In this document: positions 1 through 9,802 of the stretch, piece after piece | How the letters are laid out: every line of letters begins with the position of its first letter | How positions within the stretch are numbered: position 1 is the stretch's first letter | Source: Capsicum annuum | Taxonomy: Eukaryota; Streptophyta; Magnoliopsida; Solanales; Solanaceae | Direction: 5' to 3' | Assembly (NCBI RefSeq): GCF_002878395.1 | Contig: NC_061115.1 | Coordinates: forward strand, 157,629,578-157,693,577 | Length of the DNA stretch: 64,000 bases | Notes under the pieces: generated by a model | Seen by the model: only the letters and a program-made list of their open reading frames with translations | Told to the model about the DNA's origin: nothing | Databases searched by the model: none | Position numbers and translations under genes: made by a program

Positions 1-703
1 ATTTACATTATGAGAATTGATATTCTTGATGAACTGAAAGTGATTGACATATTATATGATGACTCACATGTGTTATTGTACTTATTTCATCCTCTCATGA
101 TTATGATGATTTTCTACGAGCTATGTGAGTCTATCATACATCCTGCATATTTCTTATAAATATTTATGATGATGATGATGTTTATACAACTGCATACACC
201 CCCATATATTCGGTCCCTTTCCATGGTACTGACCCACATCTTTGGATGTGGGCTGCTTTTTCTCGGAATGTAGGTTTAGGTGCTCAGTTCCAGGTTCGAT
301 AGTGATTCTTTGGGCACGCTGTTCTACATCCTCTATTATGGTGAGTCCTCATGTTCTGAGGACATGATGTCTGTTGTTGGTTTCACGAAATTATGTACAT
401 TTGATAACTGAGTATGAGTCAGTTGGGGCATATCTCAATGGCTCGATGGTTCTATTGATTTTCTTAGAGGATTATCAGGCCAGTATAGATGTTGGGAGTT
501 GACTAATAAGTCGTATTTTGTTATCTTTCTGAAATTCTTTTATTCTTGGATTATGATTACTCTGTTGATATTTGAGGGTTATTTATGGAAACCCGATTGA
601 TTTGTGTTGAACTGAATGAAAATGGCTCAAAAGGTTAGCTTGGGGCTACTCGTAGTCTCAAGCACCGTGTGATGCTCCGGGACTCATTTTTTGAGGCGTT
701 ATA
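1..703 (+). repeat. LTR of Gy-A1, 3' part
   Basis: Aligns without large gaps to 3573-4275 and to 9103-9802, the 3' parts of the other two LTRs of this family, with roughly 4 percent mismatches by eye. It ends in GTTATA where the 9802 copy ends in GTTACA, so the canonical terminal CA has become TA. Four bases then separate it from the primer binding site. The window opens about 1.7 kb into this roughly 2.4-kb LTR. Confidence 0.85.
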
Positions 704-707
704 AACT

Positions 708-719
708 TGGTATCAGAGC
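708..719 (+). promoter_or_regulatory. Primer binding site of Gy-A1 (initiator Met tRNA type)
   Basis: TGGTATCAGAGC, the usual plant complement of the 3' end of initiator tRNA-Met, four bases after the LTR end. In a working element minus-strand DNA synthesis would start here. Confidence 0.85.
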
Positions 720-876
720 CTAAGGTTTTAAGGTGTCCAGGGGAGTCTAACAAGCCACGTTATATAGAGTCTTAATCATCAGTGTGTAGTACGCCACATC
801 TATGAGCAAGAGGCTACAAGACGTTTTAGGAAAAAGTGTGATTCTTTCTTTCTGAAGTCTATCGTGCTTAAAGTGT

Positions 877-2118
877 GCTCCTGTGTTGTTTGTGAGAAAG
901 AAAGATGGCTCTTCGCGAATGTGCATTGATTACCGCCAAATGAATAAAGTCATCGTAAAAAATAAGTACCCTCTTCAGAGAATAGATGATTTATTTGACC
1001 AATTGTAAGGTGCAAGTTATTTCTCAAAGATAGACCTTCATTCCGGCTATCATCAACTCAAAGTTAGGGAGTGTGACATCCCAAAAACTGCTTTCAAAAC
1101 TCGTTATGGCCATTTTGAGTTTCTTGTTATGTCTTTCGAGTTAACTAATGCCCCAGCAACTTTCATGGACCTAATGAATTGAGTGTTCAGACCATATCTG
1201 GATATGTTGGTCATAGTGTTCATCGATGATATATTGGTGTACTCCCGTAGTAAGGATTAACATTCTGATCATCTTTGAACTGTCTTGCAAACCCTTAGAG
1301 ATCACAAGTTGTTTGCCAAGTTCAGTAAGTGTGAGTTTTGGCTAAGGTCAGTTGCTTTTCTGGGTCATATCATTTCTTCCGAGAGTATTAGAGTTGATCC
1401 CCAAAAGACCGAAGCTGTTAGAAATTGGCCTAGACCTATTTCTCCGACTGATATCCAAAGTTCCTTAGGTTTAACTAGCTATTACCGCCATTTTATTGAG
1501 GGTTTCTTCTCTATAGCGTCTCCTATGACTCGGCTGACCCAAAAAAGAGTGAGGTTCTTGTGGTTTTCAATCTTTTGAGAAGAGTTTTCAGGAGTTGAAG
1601 AATCGACTCACTTCAGCCTCTGTTTTGACTTTGCCTGATGGTATTGATGGTTTTGTGGTGTACTGTGATACTTTGAGAGTTGGGTTGGGTTACATATTGA
1701 TGCAGATGGGTAAGGTGATAGCTTATGATTCTAGACAGCTAAAACCCCATGAGAAAAATTACCCCACCCATGACCTTGAGTTGGCTGCTATTGTGTTTGC
1801 TTTGAAAATCTAGAGACACTATTTGTATGGTGTCCATGTTGATGTTTTCACTGATCATAAGAGTTTGGAGTATGTGTTTATCTAGAGAGAATTGAATCTT
1901 AGGCAGAGACGATGGTTAGAATTATTAAAGGACTATGATATGAGTGTGTTGTACCATTCGAGCAAGGCTAATATTGTGGTGGATACCCTAAGTAGAGTGT
2001 CCATGGGTAGTGTTTTGCATGTGGTAGAAGGTAAGAAAGAGTGGGCTCGTGATGTACATCGTTTGGTAAGATTGGGGGTTAGGTTGTTTGACTCTACTGA
2101 AGGTAGTATAGGGGTTCA
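877..2118 (+). pseudogene. Gy-A1 pol remnant: reverse transcriptase and RNase H
   Basis: Translated pieces match gypsy RT from the LFVRKKDG block onward: CIDYRQ, the [11 protein letters not shown] block, [12 protein letters not shown] and the catalytic box [10 protein letters not shown]. Then follow the tether LGHIIS and FLGL-like stretches, and RNase H with YCD, HDLELAA, FTDHKSL and a DTLSR box. The RT frame has stops at 1006, 1180 and 1258. A one-base gain near 1565, relative to Gy-A2, shifts RNase H into the next frame. The start of pol is absent because the leader joins RT directly at 877. The piece ends at 2118 at a deletion junction with LTR sequence. Not functional. Confidence 0.85.
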
Positions 2119-4275
2119 TCCAATTTGGATATTGGAGTAAAATGTTATGGTTGATCTACTTCAGACTATCAAAACAGTCCACCAAAGGACAGATTCGAGA
2201 ATTATTTGATTTTTAGGGGCGTTTTGGTCATCCCCCCCACCCAAAATCCATCCAAACCCTATATTAAAGCCTATTAGAAGCATTATATGGTATATTTCAT
2301 CAAATTCCCTCAAAAAGAAAACCCTAAGCTCCTACATCCTACTTCAAGAACCTCCAAAGGTCACCATTAATTCTGCAAATTTATTCAAGATTCTAAGTTC
2401 CTAGTTCAAGAACTCCAAGAACCATCATTCAAAGGCACGATTAACATCTAAAAAAATGAGTATCGATCTAAAGTTCATCACTCAAGGTATGTGGGGTTTT
2501 TCAACAAGAACTCTCGTTCGTTCTTGTGCCCAAAAGTAATTTTCTTTACAAAGGCATAGTTTTTATTTGATTTTTATGAATTTGAAGCATGAACCCATAT
2601 CTTATAATGATTATTATGAAATCTTGATGATTATGATTTTGAAAGATGATTTTACATGTGTGGTGATATAAAGCATGAATCTTGAGTGATATTTATCATG
2701 ATTTTGATATTTGGGTCGTGAATCTCCATTGGAAATTGTGTGTTTTTTAGAAAGTGTGTGTTATAAGCACGTTGATGTTGAATATTTGAGATATTTTGAA
2801 TGATTTGACCATTTGGTCTTAATGGAGTTGTTTTGAACTTGAGTGTGAAAGAAATCCACAACGTGGTTGATTTTGATAGATGGGAAGCATGATGGCTCCC
2901 GATGTATATTTATATATTACTAAGATTGTTTTGTTGTGGATTGTCTTTGAAATAATCTGAGCTATGTATGGGAGAAATCTTTAGCACCGAGTGGATAGTA
3001 TAAAGCGACCTTACATCCCTAGAACTACGTGCCCCTGTAGGAGTGAGCCTGAGGCTAATTTATATAGTGATCATTAGTTTGTATGGATTTGATATCGATA
3101 GTCCTACTCCGATGGCAAGGGTAGGAAGGCTCTCCCTATCGTGGGTTGTACGTTGGACTCCATGTAGCTCACATGGTTTATGTCGGTTATAGGATCTCCC
3201 AGTGTGTGTGTGCTTCCTTGTGTCTATGGTGAATGGTGAAGTGATTTGAAAATGGAATTGTGTAAGTTATTCTTTTGAAAGATTTAAATGATATTTACAT
3301 TATGAGAATTGATATTCTTGATGAACTACAAGTGATTGACAAATTATATGATGACTCACATGTGTTATTNNNNNNNNNNNNNNNNNNNNNNNNNNNNNNN
3401 NNNNNNNNNNNNNNNNNNNNNNNNNNNNNNNNNNNNNNNNNNNNNNNNNNNNNNNNNNNNNNNNNNNNNTTATAGGATCTCCCAGTGTGTGTGTGCTTCC
3501 TTGTGTCTATGGTGAATGGTGAAGTGATTTGAAAATGGAATTGTGTAAGTTATTCTTTTGAAAGATTTAAATGATATTTACATTATGAGAATTGATATTC
3601 TTGATGAACTAAAAGTGATTGACAAATTATATGATGACTCACATGTGTTATTGTACTTATTTCATCCTCTCATGATTATGATGATTTTTTTCGAGCTATG
3701 TGAGTGTTTCATACATCCTGCATATTTCTTAAAAATATTTATGATGATGATGTTTATACAACTGCATACACCCCCATATATTCGGTCCCTTTCCATGGTA
3801 CTGACCCACATCTTTGGATGTGGGCTGCATTTTCTCAGAATGTACGTTCAGGTGCTCAGTTCCAGGTTCGACAGTGAATCTTTGGGCACCTTGTTCTGCA
3901 TCCTCTATTGTGGTGAGTCCTCATGTTCTGAGGACGTGATGTCTGTTGTTGGTTTCACAAAATTGTGTACATTTGATAACTGAGTATGAGTCAGTTGGGG
4001 CATGTCTCAATGGCTCGCTGGTTTTATTGATTTTCTTAGAGGATTGTTAGACTAGTATAGATGTTGGGAGTTGACTAATAAGTCATATTTTGTTATCTTT
4101 CTGGAATTCTTTTATTCTTGGATTATGATTACTCTGTTGATATTTGAGGGTTATTTATGGAAACACGGTTGATTTGTGTTGAACTGAATGAAAATGGCTC
4201 AAAAGGTTAGCTTGGGGCTACTCGTAGTCTCAAGCACCGTGTGATGCTCCGGGACCCATTTTTTGAGGTGTTATA
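2118..4275 (+). repeat. 5' LTR of Gy-A2 (5'-truncated, with assembly gap)
   Basis: Corresponds to 7927-9802 of the 3' LTR. Its first about 540 bases are replaced by the Gy-A1 pol remnant. Once the 100 N and one copy of the 183-base repeat flanking the gap are removed, its length is 1874 bases against 1876 for the matching part of the 3' LTR. It ends in GTTATA, with TA in place of CA. A TATATTA at 2260-2266 sits where the candidate promoter of the 3' LTR lies. Open frames inside it are chance frames. Confidence 0.85.
3370..3469. other. Run of 100 N (scaffold gap)
   Basis: Exactly 100 undetermined bases inside the Gy-A2 5' LTR. The 183 bases before it (3187-3369) and after it (3470-3652) are the same apart from one base, so the two contigs probably overlap and the gap is likely not real sequence. 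Confidence 0.97.
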
Positions 4276-4279
4276 AACT

Positions 4280-4291
4280 TGGTATCAGAGC
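4280..4291 (+). promoter_or_regulatory. Primer binding site of Gy-A2 (initiator Met tRNA type)
   Basis: TGGTATCAGAGC four bases after the 5' LTR. It is followed by a 157-base leader (4292-4448) that matches the Gy-A1 leader and ends at the shared gag-protease deletion. Confidence 0.85.
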
Positions 4292-4448
4292 CTAAGGTTT
4301 TAAGGTGTCCTAGGGAGTCGAACAAACCGCGTTATATAGAGTCTTGATCATCAGTGTATAGTGCGCCACATCTATGAGCAAGAGGCTACAAGATGTTTTA
4401 GGAAAAAGTGTGATTCTTTCTTTCTGAAGTCTATTGTGCTTAAAGTGT

Positions 4449-5160
4449 GCTCTTGTGTTGTTTGTGAGAAAGAAAGATGGCTCTTTACGTATGTGCATTG
4501 ATTACCGCCAACTGAATAAAGTCACCGTAAAAAATAAGTACCCCCTTCAGGGAATAGATGATTTGTTAAACCAATTGTAAGGTGAAAGTTATTTTTCAAA
4601 GATAGACCTTCATTTCGGCTTTTATCAACTCAAAGTTAGGCAGTGTGACATCCCAAAAATTGCTTTCCAAACTCGTTATGGCCATTTTGAGTTTCTTGTT
4701 ATGTCTTATGGGTTAACTAATGCCCCAGCAGCTTTCGTGGACCTCATGAATCGAGTGTTCAGACCATATCTGGATATGTTGGTCATAGTGTTCATCGATG
4801 ATATACTGGTGTATTCCCGTAGTGAGGATGAACATTCTGATCATCTCCGAACTATCTTGCAAACCCTTAGAGATCACAAGTTATTTGCCAAGTTCAGTAA
4901 GTGTGAGTTTTGGCTAAGGGTCAGTTGCTTTTCTAGGTCATATCATTTCTTCCGATTGTATTAGAGTTGATCCCCAAAAGACCGAAGCTGTTAGAAATTG
5001 GCCTAGACCTATTTCTCTGACTGATATCCAAAGTTTCTAAGGTTTAACTGGCTATTACCGCTATTTTATTGAGGGTTTCTTCTCTATAGCGTCTCCTATG
5101 ACTCGGTTGATCCAAAAGAAAGTGAAGTTCTTGTGGTTTGAATCTTGTGAGAAGAGTTTT
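4449..5160 (+). pseudogene. Gy-A2 reverse transcriptase (broken)
   Basis: Gypsy RT starting at the LFVRKKDG block. It has [29 protein letters not shown] and an intact catalytic FIDDILVYS, with the Asp pair codons inside 4793-4804. A stop at 4578 is shared with Gy-A1. One extra G near 4918, relative to Gy-A1, shifts the frame before the tether region, which then reads on in another frame to RNase H. A further stop interrupts the FLGL-like block near 5037. Fingers residues upstream of LFVRKKDG are deleted together with gag and protease. Confidence 0.85.
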
Positions 5161-5720
5161 CAGGAGTTGAAGACTCGACTCACTTCTGCGCCTATTTTGA
5201 CTTTGCCTGATGGTGTTGATGGTTTTATGGTGTACTGTGATGCTTTAAGAGTTGGGTTGGGTTGCGTATTGATGCAGAAGGGTAAGGTGATAGCTTATGA
5301 TTCTAGACAGTTGAAACCCCATGAGAAAAATTACCCCACCCATGACCTTGAGTTGGCTGCTGTTGTGATTGCTTTGAACATCTGGAGACATTATTTGTAT
5401 GGTGTCCATGTTGATGTTTTCACTGATCATAAGAGTTTGGAGTATGTGTTTACCCAGAGAGAATTGAATCTTAGGCAGAGACAATGGTTAGAATTGTTAA
5501 AGGACTATGATATGAGTGTGCTGTACCATCCGGGCAAGGCCAATGTTGTGGTGGATGCCCTAAGTAGAGTGTCCATGGGTAGTGTTTTGCATGTGGTAGA
5601 AGGTAAGAAAGAGTGGGCTCGTGATGTACATCGTTTGGTAAGATTTGGGGTTAGGTTGTTTGACTCTGCTGAAGGTAGTATAGGGGTTCAGAGTAGTTTC
5701 GAATCCTCCTTGGTTTTGTA
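5161..5720 (+). pseudogene. Gy-A2 RNase H and linker
   Basis: Open from 5098 to 5721 and the best preserved part of this element. RNase H would remove the RNA template during reverse transcription. The acidic residues are all present: Asp in [10 protein letters not shown], Glu in HDLELAA, Asp in FTDHKSLEY and Asp in VVDALSR. The linker towards integrase ([13 protein letters not shown] and after) is followed by a stop at 5719. The same frame continues into integrase. Confidence 0.85.
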
Positions 5721-6700
5721 AGTGAAGGAAAAGAAATACTTAGATGCTAGTTTGGTCAGACTGAAGGAGTAAGTCAAGGACCAAAAAGTAGAGGTTTTCT
5801 CACGAGGGGGAGATGGTGTGTTGAGATTCCAGGGTAGATTGTGCGTCCCGAATGTTGATGATCTGAGATAGAGGATTATGGCTGAAGCGCACGGGGCGTG
5901 ATATTCTATTCATCCTGGTGCCACCAAGATGTACCGAGACTTGCGGGAAATCTATTGGTGGAGTGGTATGAAGAAAGATATAGTAGCGTTTGTAGCTAAG
6001 TGTGCAACATGCCAATAGGTTAAGGTTGAACACCAAAGACCTGGTGGTATGAGGCAAGAGTTTAGTATTCCCACCTAGAAGTGGGAAGAGATAAATATGG
6101 ACTTCGTGATTGGTTTACGTCCTTCCCGGTGCCATCATGATTCCATTTAGGTTATGGTTGATAGGTTGACTAAGTTTTCTCATTTCTTGCCTGTTCATAC
6201 TTCATTTACTGCTGACGATTACTCTAGATTATATATCCGAGAGCTAGTCAAACTGCATGGAGTTCCCTTGTCTATCATTTCGGATAGGGGTAATCAGTTC
6301 ACTTCGCAATTTTGGAAAGATTTTCAGTAGGGTCTTGGTACCCAAGTGATTTTGTGTTTCGCTCTTCATCCGAAGACCGATGGTCAGGCTAAGCGGACCA
6401 TCCAGACCTTAGAGGATATGTTGAGAGATTGTGCACTTAAGTTTAAGGGAAGTTGGGATGATCACTTACCATTGATAGAGTTTGCTTACATAACAGTTTC
6501 CACTCTAGTATTGGCATGGCTCCGTTTGAAGCCTTATATGGGAGGAAGTGTAGATCACCCATAGGTTGGGTCGAGGTGGGTGAAGCGGCTGTGAGTGGTC
6601 CTGATTCGGTATTTGAGGCTATGAAAAAAGTTAAGTTGATTAAGGAAAGGTTGAAAACTGTACAGAGTCGTTAGAAGTCATATGCAGATGTTAAAAGGAG
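5721..6700 (+). pseudogene. Gy-A2 integrase (multiple stops, catalytic Glu lost)
   Basis: The zinc-binding part reads [11 protein letters not shown] then KCATCQ. The catalytic core has NMDFVIG (first Asp) and SIISDRG (second Asp). The third acidic residue, expected in the motif after DGQ, is Lys (AAG at 6391-6393), so the DDE triad is broken. In-frame stops lie at 5770, 5869, 5899, 6016, 6076, 6148 and 6328. A one-base loss near 6488 shifts the frame, with another stop at 6672. Most of the stops stand where related copies have Gln, Trp or Arg. Confidence 0.85.
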
Positions 6701-7172
6701 AGACCTTGAGTTTGAAGTTGGTGACCTAGTGTATCTAAAAATTTCACCCATAAGGGGGGTGAAGAGATTCGTAAAGAAGGGGAAGCATAGTCCCCGTTAT
6801 GTTGGTCCTTACAAAATTGTTAGCCGTGTTGGTAAGGTAGCTTATGAGGTCGAGTTTCCTTCCGAGTTGTCCTCTGTTCATCCAATATTCCATGTCTCCA
6901 TGCTTAGAAAGCATATTAGTGATGCTATGGTAGTGGATTCCTCTGTGAGTGCTAACATTCAAGAAAATGTTTCTTTTGATGAGATTCCTGTTGAGATTCT
7001 TGATTTCAGTGTCCGAAGACTAAGGAACAAAGAAGTTTCCTTGGTCAAGGTGTTGTGTCAAAACTAATCTGTTGAGGGTGCAACTTGGGAAGCTGAGGTG
7101 GATATACGATCTAAGTACCCGCACCTATTTTCCGCGAACTCCGATCAAGCCGAAGGTACCGTTCTTTCCTAA
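6701..7172 (+). pseudogene. Gy-A2 integrase C-terminus with GPY module and chromodomain
   Basis: Reads GDLVYLKISP, then RYVGPYKI (GPY/F module), HPIFHVSMLRK, and a C-terminal chromodomain-like tail with VEILD, RRLRNKE, then EGATWEAE and KYPHLF. A chromodomain here is the mark of chromoviruses and is thought to guide integration to chromatin marks. A stop at 7065, again a position that would be Gln, cuts the chromodomain, and the aromatic residue just before it is Cys instead of the usual Trp. The frame would end near 7170. Confidence 0.8.
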
Positions 7173-7375
7173 ATCATGCACTTTTGATAAAAGTTGCAGC
7201 AGTTCAGCTGTCATTTATTATGTGTTCAGTTGTAGTTTCTTGAATTTATGCATTCTATGTTGCATTCGAAGTGAGAAATGATGTGGTGATGAGTCTAATG
7301 AATGGTTTTCAGCTGTATGCTCTATTCCATATCTAATCTTTGCATGTCTAGCGTCATTCAAGGATGAATGTTTCC

Positions 7376-7387
7376 AAGGAGGGATGA
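7376..7387 (+). promoter_or_regulatory. Polypurine tract of Gy-A2
   Basis: AAGGAGGGA followed by TGA directly before the 3' LTR start TGTAATACC. Purine runs at this place prime plus-strand synthesis in LTR elements. The 200 bases upstream (7173-7375) are 3' untranslated sequence with no other signal I can see. Confidence 0.75.
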
Positions 7388-7660
7388 TGTAATACCCCAG
7401 GAAATTTTTTGTTGAAATTTTGTGCGTTAACGTGTTGGGTTCTATCTTCTAGAATAAATTATAAATTTTTCACGTGGAATGTCTTAGATTATAACCCACC
7501 ATTGCGTAGATTATTGAATAAGCTTTCCAACAATATGTGGATTATCTAACACGGACACTCGAGCGACGAGTTATGAACATTCCAATCGAATCGTGAATAG
7601 TAGTGAACAGTAAAACGTGCAGGAAGAATACTGAGGCCTGATGTATTTTTGCTCCAAATT

Positions 7661-7982
7661 AAACGATCATAACTCCTTGTACATAATGATCTGGGTGATC
7701 TACTATATATCAATGGAAATCTCTGCGAGTCCTCTTTCCAATGAAATTGGTTGCATCCAATTTGACTATCGGAGTAAAAAGTTATGGTCGATCTACTTCA
7801 GCCTATCAAAAGTGAATTTTTGAGTCAACTTCAAACGATCATAACTCCTCGTACACAATGATCTGGGTGAGATACTATATATAAACGGAAATATATGAGA
7901 GTCCTCTTTCTAATGAAATTGGTTTTATCCAATTTGGATATCGGAGTAAAACGTTATGGTTGATCTACTTCAGACTATCAAA
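7661..7982 (+). repeat. Direct repeat (172-base period) in the LTR U3
   Basis: The block 7661-7810 recurs at 7833-7982 with about 85-90 percent identity by eye. Both begin AAACGATCATAACTCC and end CTATCAAAA. Each contains a CTTTCC...GTTATGG stretch that also occurs in the Gy-F LTRs. Repeats in U3 often carry enhancer sites; that role is inference. Confidence 0.8.
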
Positions 7983-8069
7983 ACAGTCCACCAAAGGACA
8001 GATTCGAGAATTATTTGATTTTTAGGGGCGTTTTGGTCATTCCCCCTCACCCAAAATCCATCCAAACCC

Positions 8070-8076
8070 TATATTA
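8070..8076 (+). promoter_or_regulatory. Candidate TATA box of the Gy-A LTR
   Basis: TATATTA followed by about 70 bases leading to AAAACCCTAAGC, the base composition typical of a plant LTR transcription start. Conserved at 2260-2266 in the middle LTR. No transcript evidence. Confidence 0.4.
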
Positions 8077-9802
8077 AAGCCTATTAGAAGCATTATATGT
8101 TATATTTCATCAAATTCCCTCCAAAAGAAAACCCTAAGCTCCTACATCCAACTTCAAGAACTTCCAAAGTTCACCATTAATTCTGCAAATTTATTCAAGA
8201 TTCCAAGTTCCTAGTTCAAGACCTCCAAGAACCATCATTCAAAGACACGATTAACATCTCAAAAATGAGTATCGATCTAAAATTCATCATTCAAGGTATG
8301 TGGGGTTTTTCAACAAGAACTCTCTTTCGTTCTTGTGCCCAAAAGTAATTTTCTTTACAAAGGCATGATTTTTATTTGATTTTTATGAATTTGAAGCATG
8401 AACCCATATCTTATGATGATTATTATGAAATCTTGATGTTTATGATTTTGAAAGATGAATTTACATGTGTGGTGATATAAAGCATGAATCTTGAACGATA
8501 TTTATCATGATTTTGATATTTGGGTCGTGAATCCCCATTGGAAATTGTGTCTTTTTTTAGAAAGTGTGTGTTATAAGCACGTTGATGTTGAATATTTGAG
8601 ATATTTTGAATGATTTGACCTTTTGGTCTTAATGGAGTTGTTTTAAACTCGAGTGTGAAAGAAATCCACAACGTGGTTGATTTTGATAGATGGGAAGCAT
8701 GATGGCTCCCGATGTATATTTATATATTACTAAAATTATTTTACTGTGGATTGTCTTTGAAATAATCTGAGCTAAGTACGGGAGCAATCTTTAGCACCGA
8801 GTGGGTGGTTTAAAGCGACCTTACATCCCTAGAACTACGTGCCCCTGAAGGAGTGAGCCTGAGGCTGATTTATATAGTGATCACTAGTTCGTGTGGATTT
8901 AATATCGATAGTCCTACTCCGATGGAAAGGATATGACGGCTCTCCCCAACGTGGGTTGTACGTTGGACTCCATGTAGCTCACATGGTTTATGTCGGTTAT
9001 AGGATCTCCCAGTGTGTGTGTGTTTCCTTGTGTCTATGGTAAATGGTGAAGTGATTTGAAAGTGGAATTGTGTAAGTAATTCTTTTGAAAGATTTAAGTG
9101 ATATTTACATTATGAGAATTGATATTCTTGATGAACTGAAAGTGATTGACAAATTATATGATGACTCACATGTGTTATTGTACTTATTTCATCCTCTCAT
9201 GATTATGATGATTTTCTTCGGGCTATGTGAGTCTTTCATTCATCCTGCATATTTCTTATAAATATTTATGATGATGATGTTTATACAACTGCATACAGCC
9301 CCATATACTCGGTCCGTTTCCATGGTACTGACCCACATCTTTGGACGTGGGCTGCCTTTTCTCGAAATGTAGGTTTAGGTGCTTTGTTCTAGGTTCGACA
9401 GTGATTCTTCGGGCACACTGTTCTACATCCTCTATTGTGATGAGTCCTCATGTTCTGAGGACATGATGTCTGATGTTGGTTTCACGAAATTGTGTACATT
9501 TGATAATTGAGTATGAGTCAGTTGGGGCATGTCTCAATGGCTCGCTGGTTTTATTGATTTTCTTAGAGGCTTGTCAGACTAGTATAGATGTTGGGAGTTG
9601 ACTAATAAGTTATATTTTGTTATCTTTCTAAAATTCTTTTATTTTTGGATGATGATTACTCTGTTGATATTTGAGGGTTATTTATGAATACCCCGTTGCT
9701 TTGTGTTGAACTGAATGAAAATGGCTCAAAGGGTTAGCTTGGGGCTACTCGTAGTCTCAAGCACCATGTGACGCTCCGGGACCCATTTTCCGGGGCGTTA
9801 CA

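Larger units (their letters stand above)
1..2118 (+). mobile_element. Gy-A1: internally deleted Ty3/gypsy element, copy 1
   Basis: Remnant of a chromodomain-type Ty3/gypsy retrotransposon. It consists of the last 703 bases of an LTR, a primer binding site, a 173-base leader and a pol piece (reverse transcriptase and RNase H). Gag, protease and the first part of RT are missing. At about 2118 the RNase H linker runs straight into the inside of the next LTR, so integrase, the 3' untranslated region and about 540 bases of LTR are also lost. The same family recurs as Gy-A2 immediately downstream. The left end lies outside the window, so no target site duplication can be seen. Confidence 0.85.
2118..9802 (+). 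mobile_element. Gy-A2: internally deleted Ty3/gypsy element, copy 2
   Basis: 5' LTR (2118-4275, first about 540 bases missing, contains the N gap), primer binding site, leader, RT, RNase H, integrase, chromodomain, polypurine tract and a full 3' LTR (7388-9802). Gag and protease are deleted with the same junction as in Gy-A1. The C-terminal chromodomain and RT wording place it among chromoviruses, Del/Tekay-like by family memory. The two LTRs differ by about 4-5 percent by eye over the first few hundred aligned bases. Bases after the right end are AGTAC; no matching left target duplication is visible because the left LTR end is deleted. Confidence 0.88.
7388..9802 (+). repeat. 3' LTR of Gy-A2, full length
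   Basis: 2415 bases from TGTAATACCCC to GGGGCGTTACA, the only complete LTR of this family here. It holds a 172-base direct repeat near its start (7661-7982), a TATA-like box at 8070-8076 and an AAACCCTAAGC stretch soon after it. Its last 1.9 kb matches the middle LTR, and the last 700 bases match the LTR at the window start. Confidence 0.88.

Noticed and set aside
3558..3983. 141-residue open frame in the Gy-A2 LTR
   Set aside because: Lies wholly in LTR sequence. The other two LTRs of the family interrupt it, and it has no known motif.
5245..5484. Minus-strand frame opposite RNase H
   Set aside because: Shadow of the + strand RNase H, which carries the catalytic motifs.
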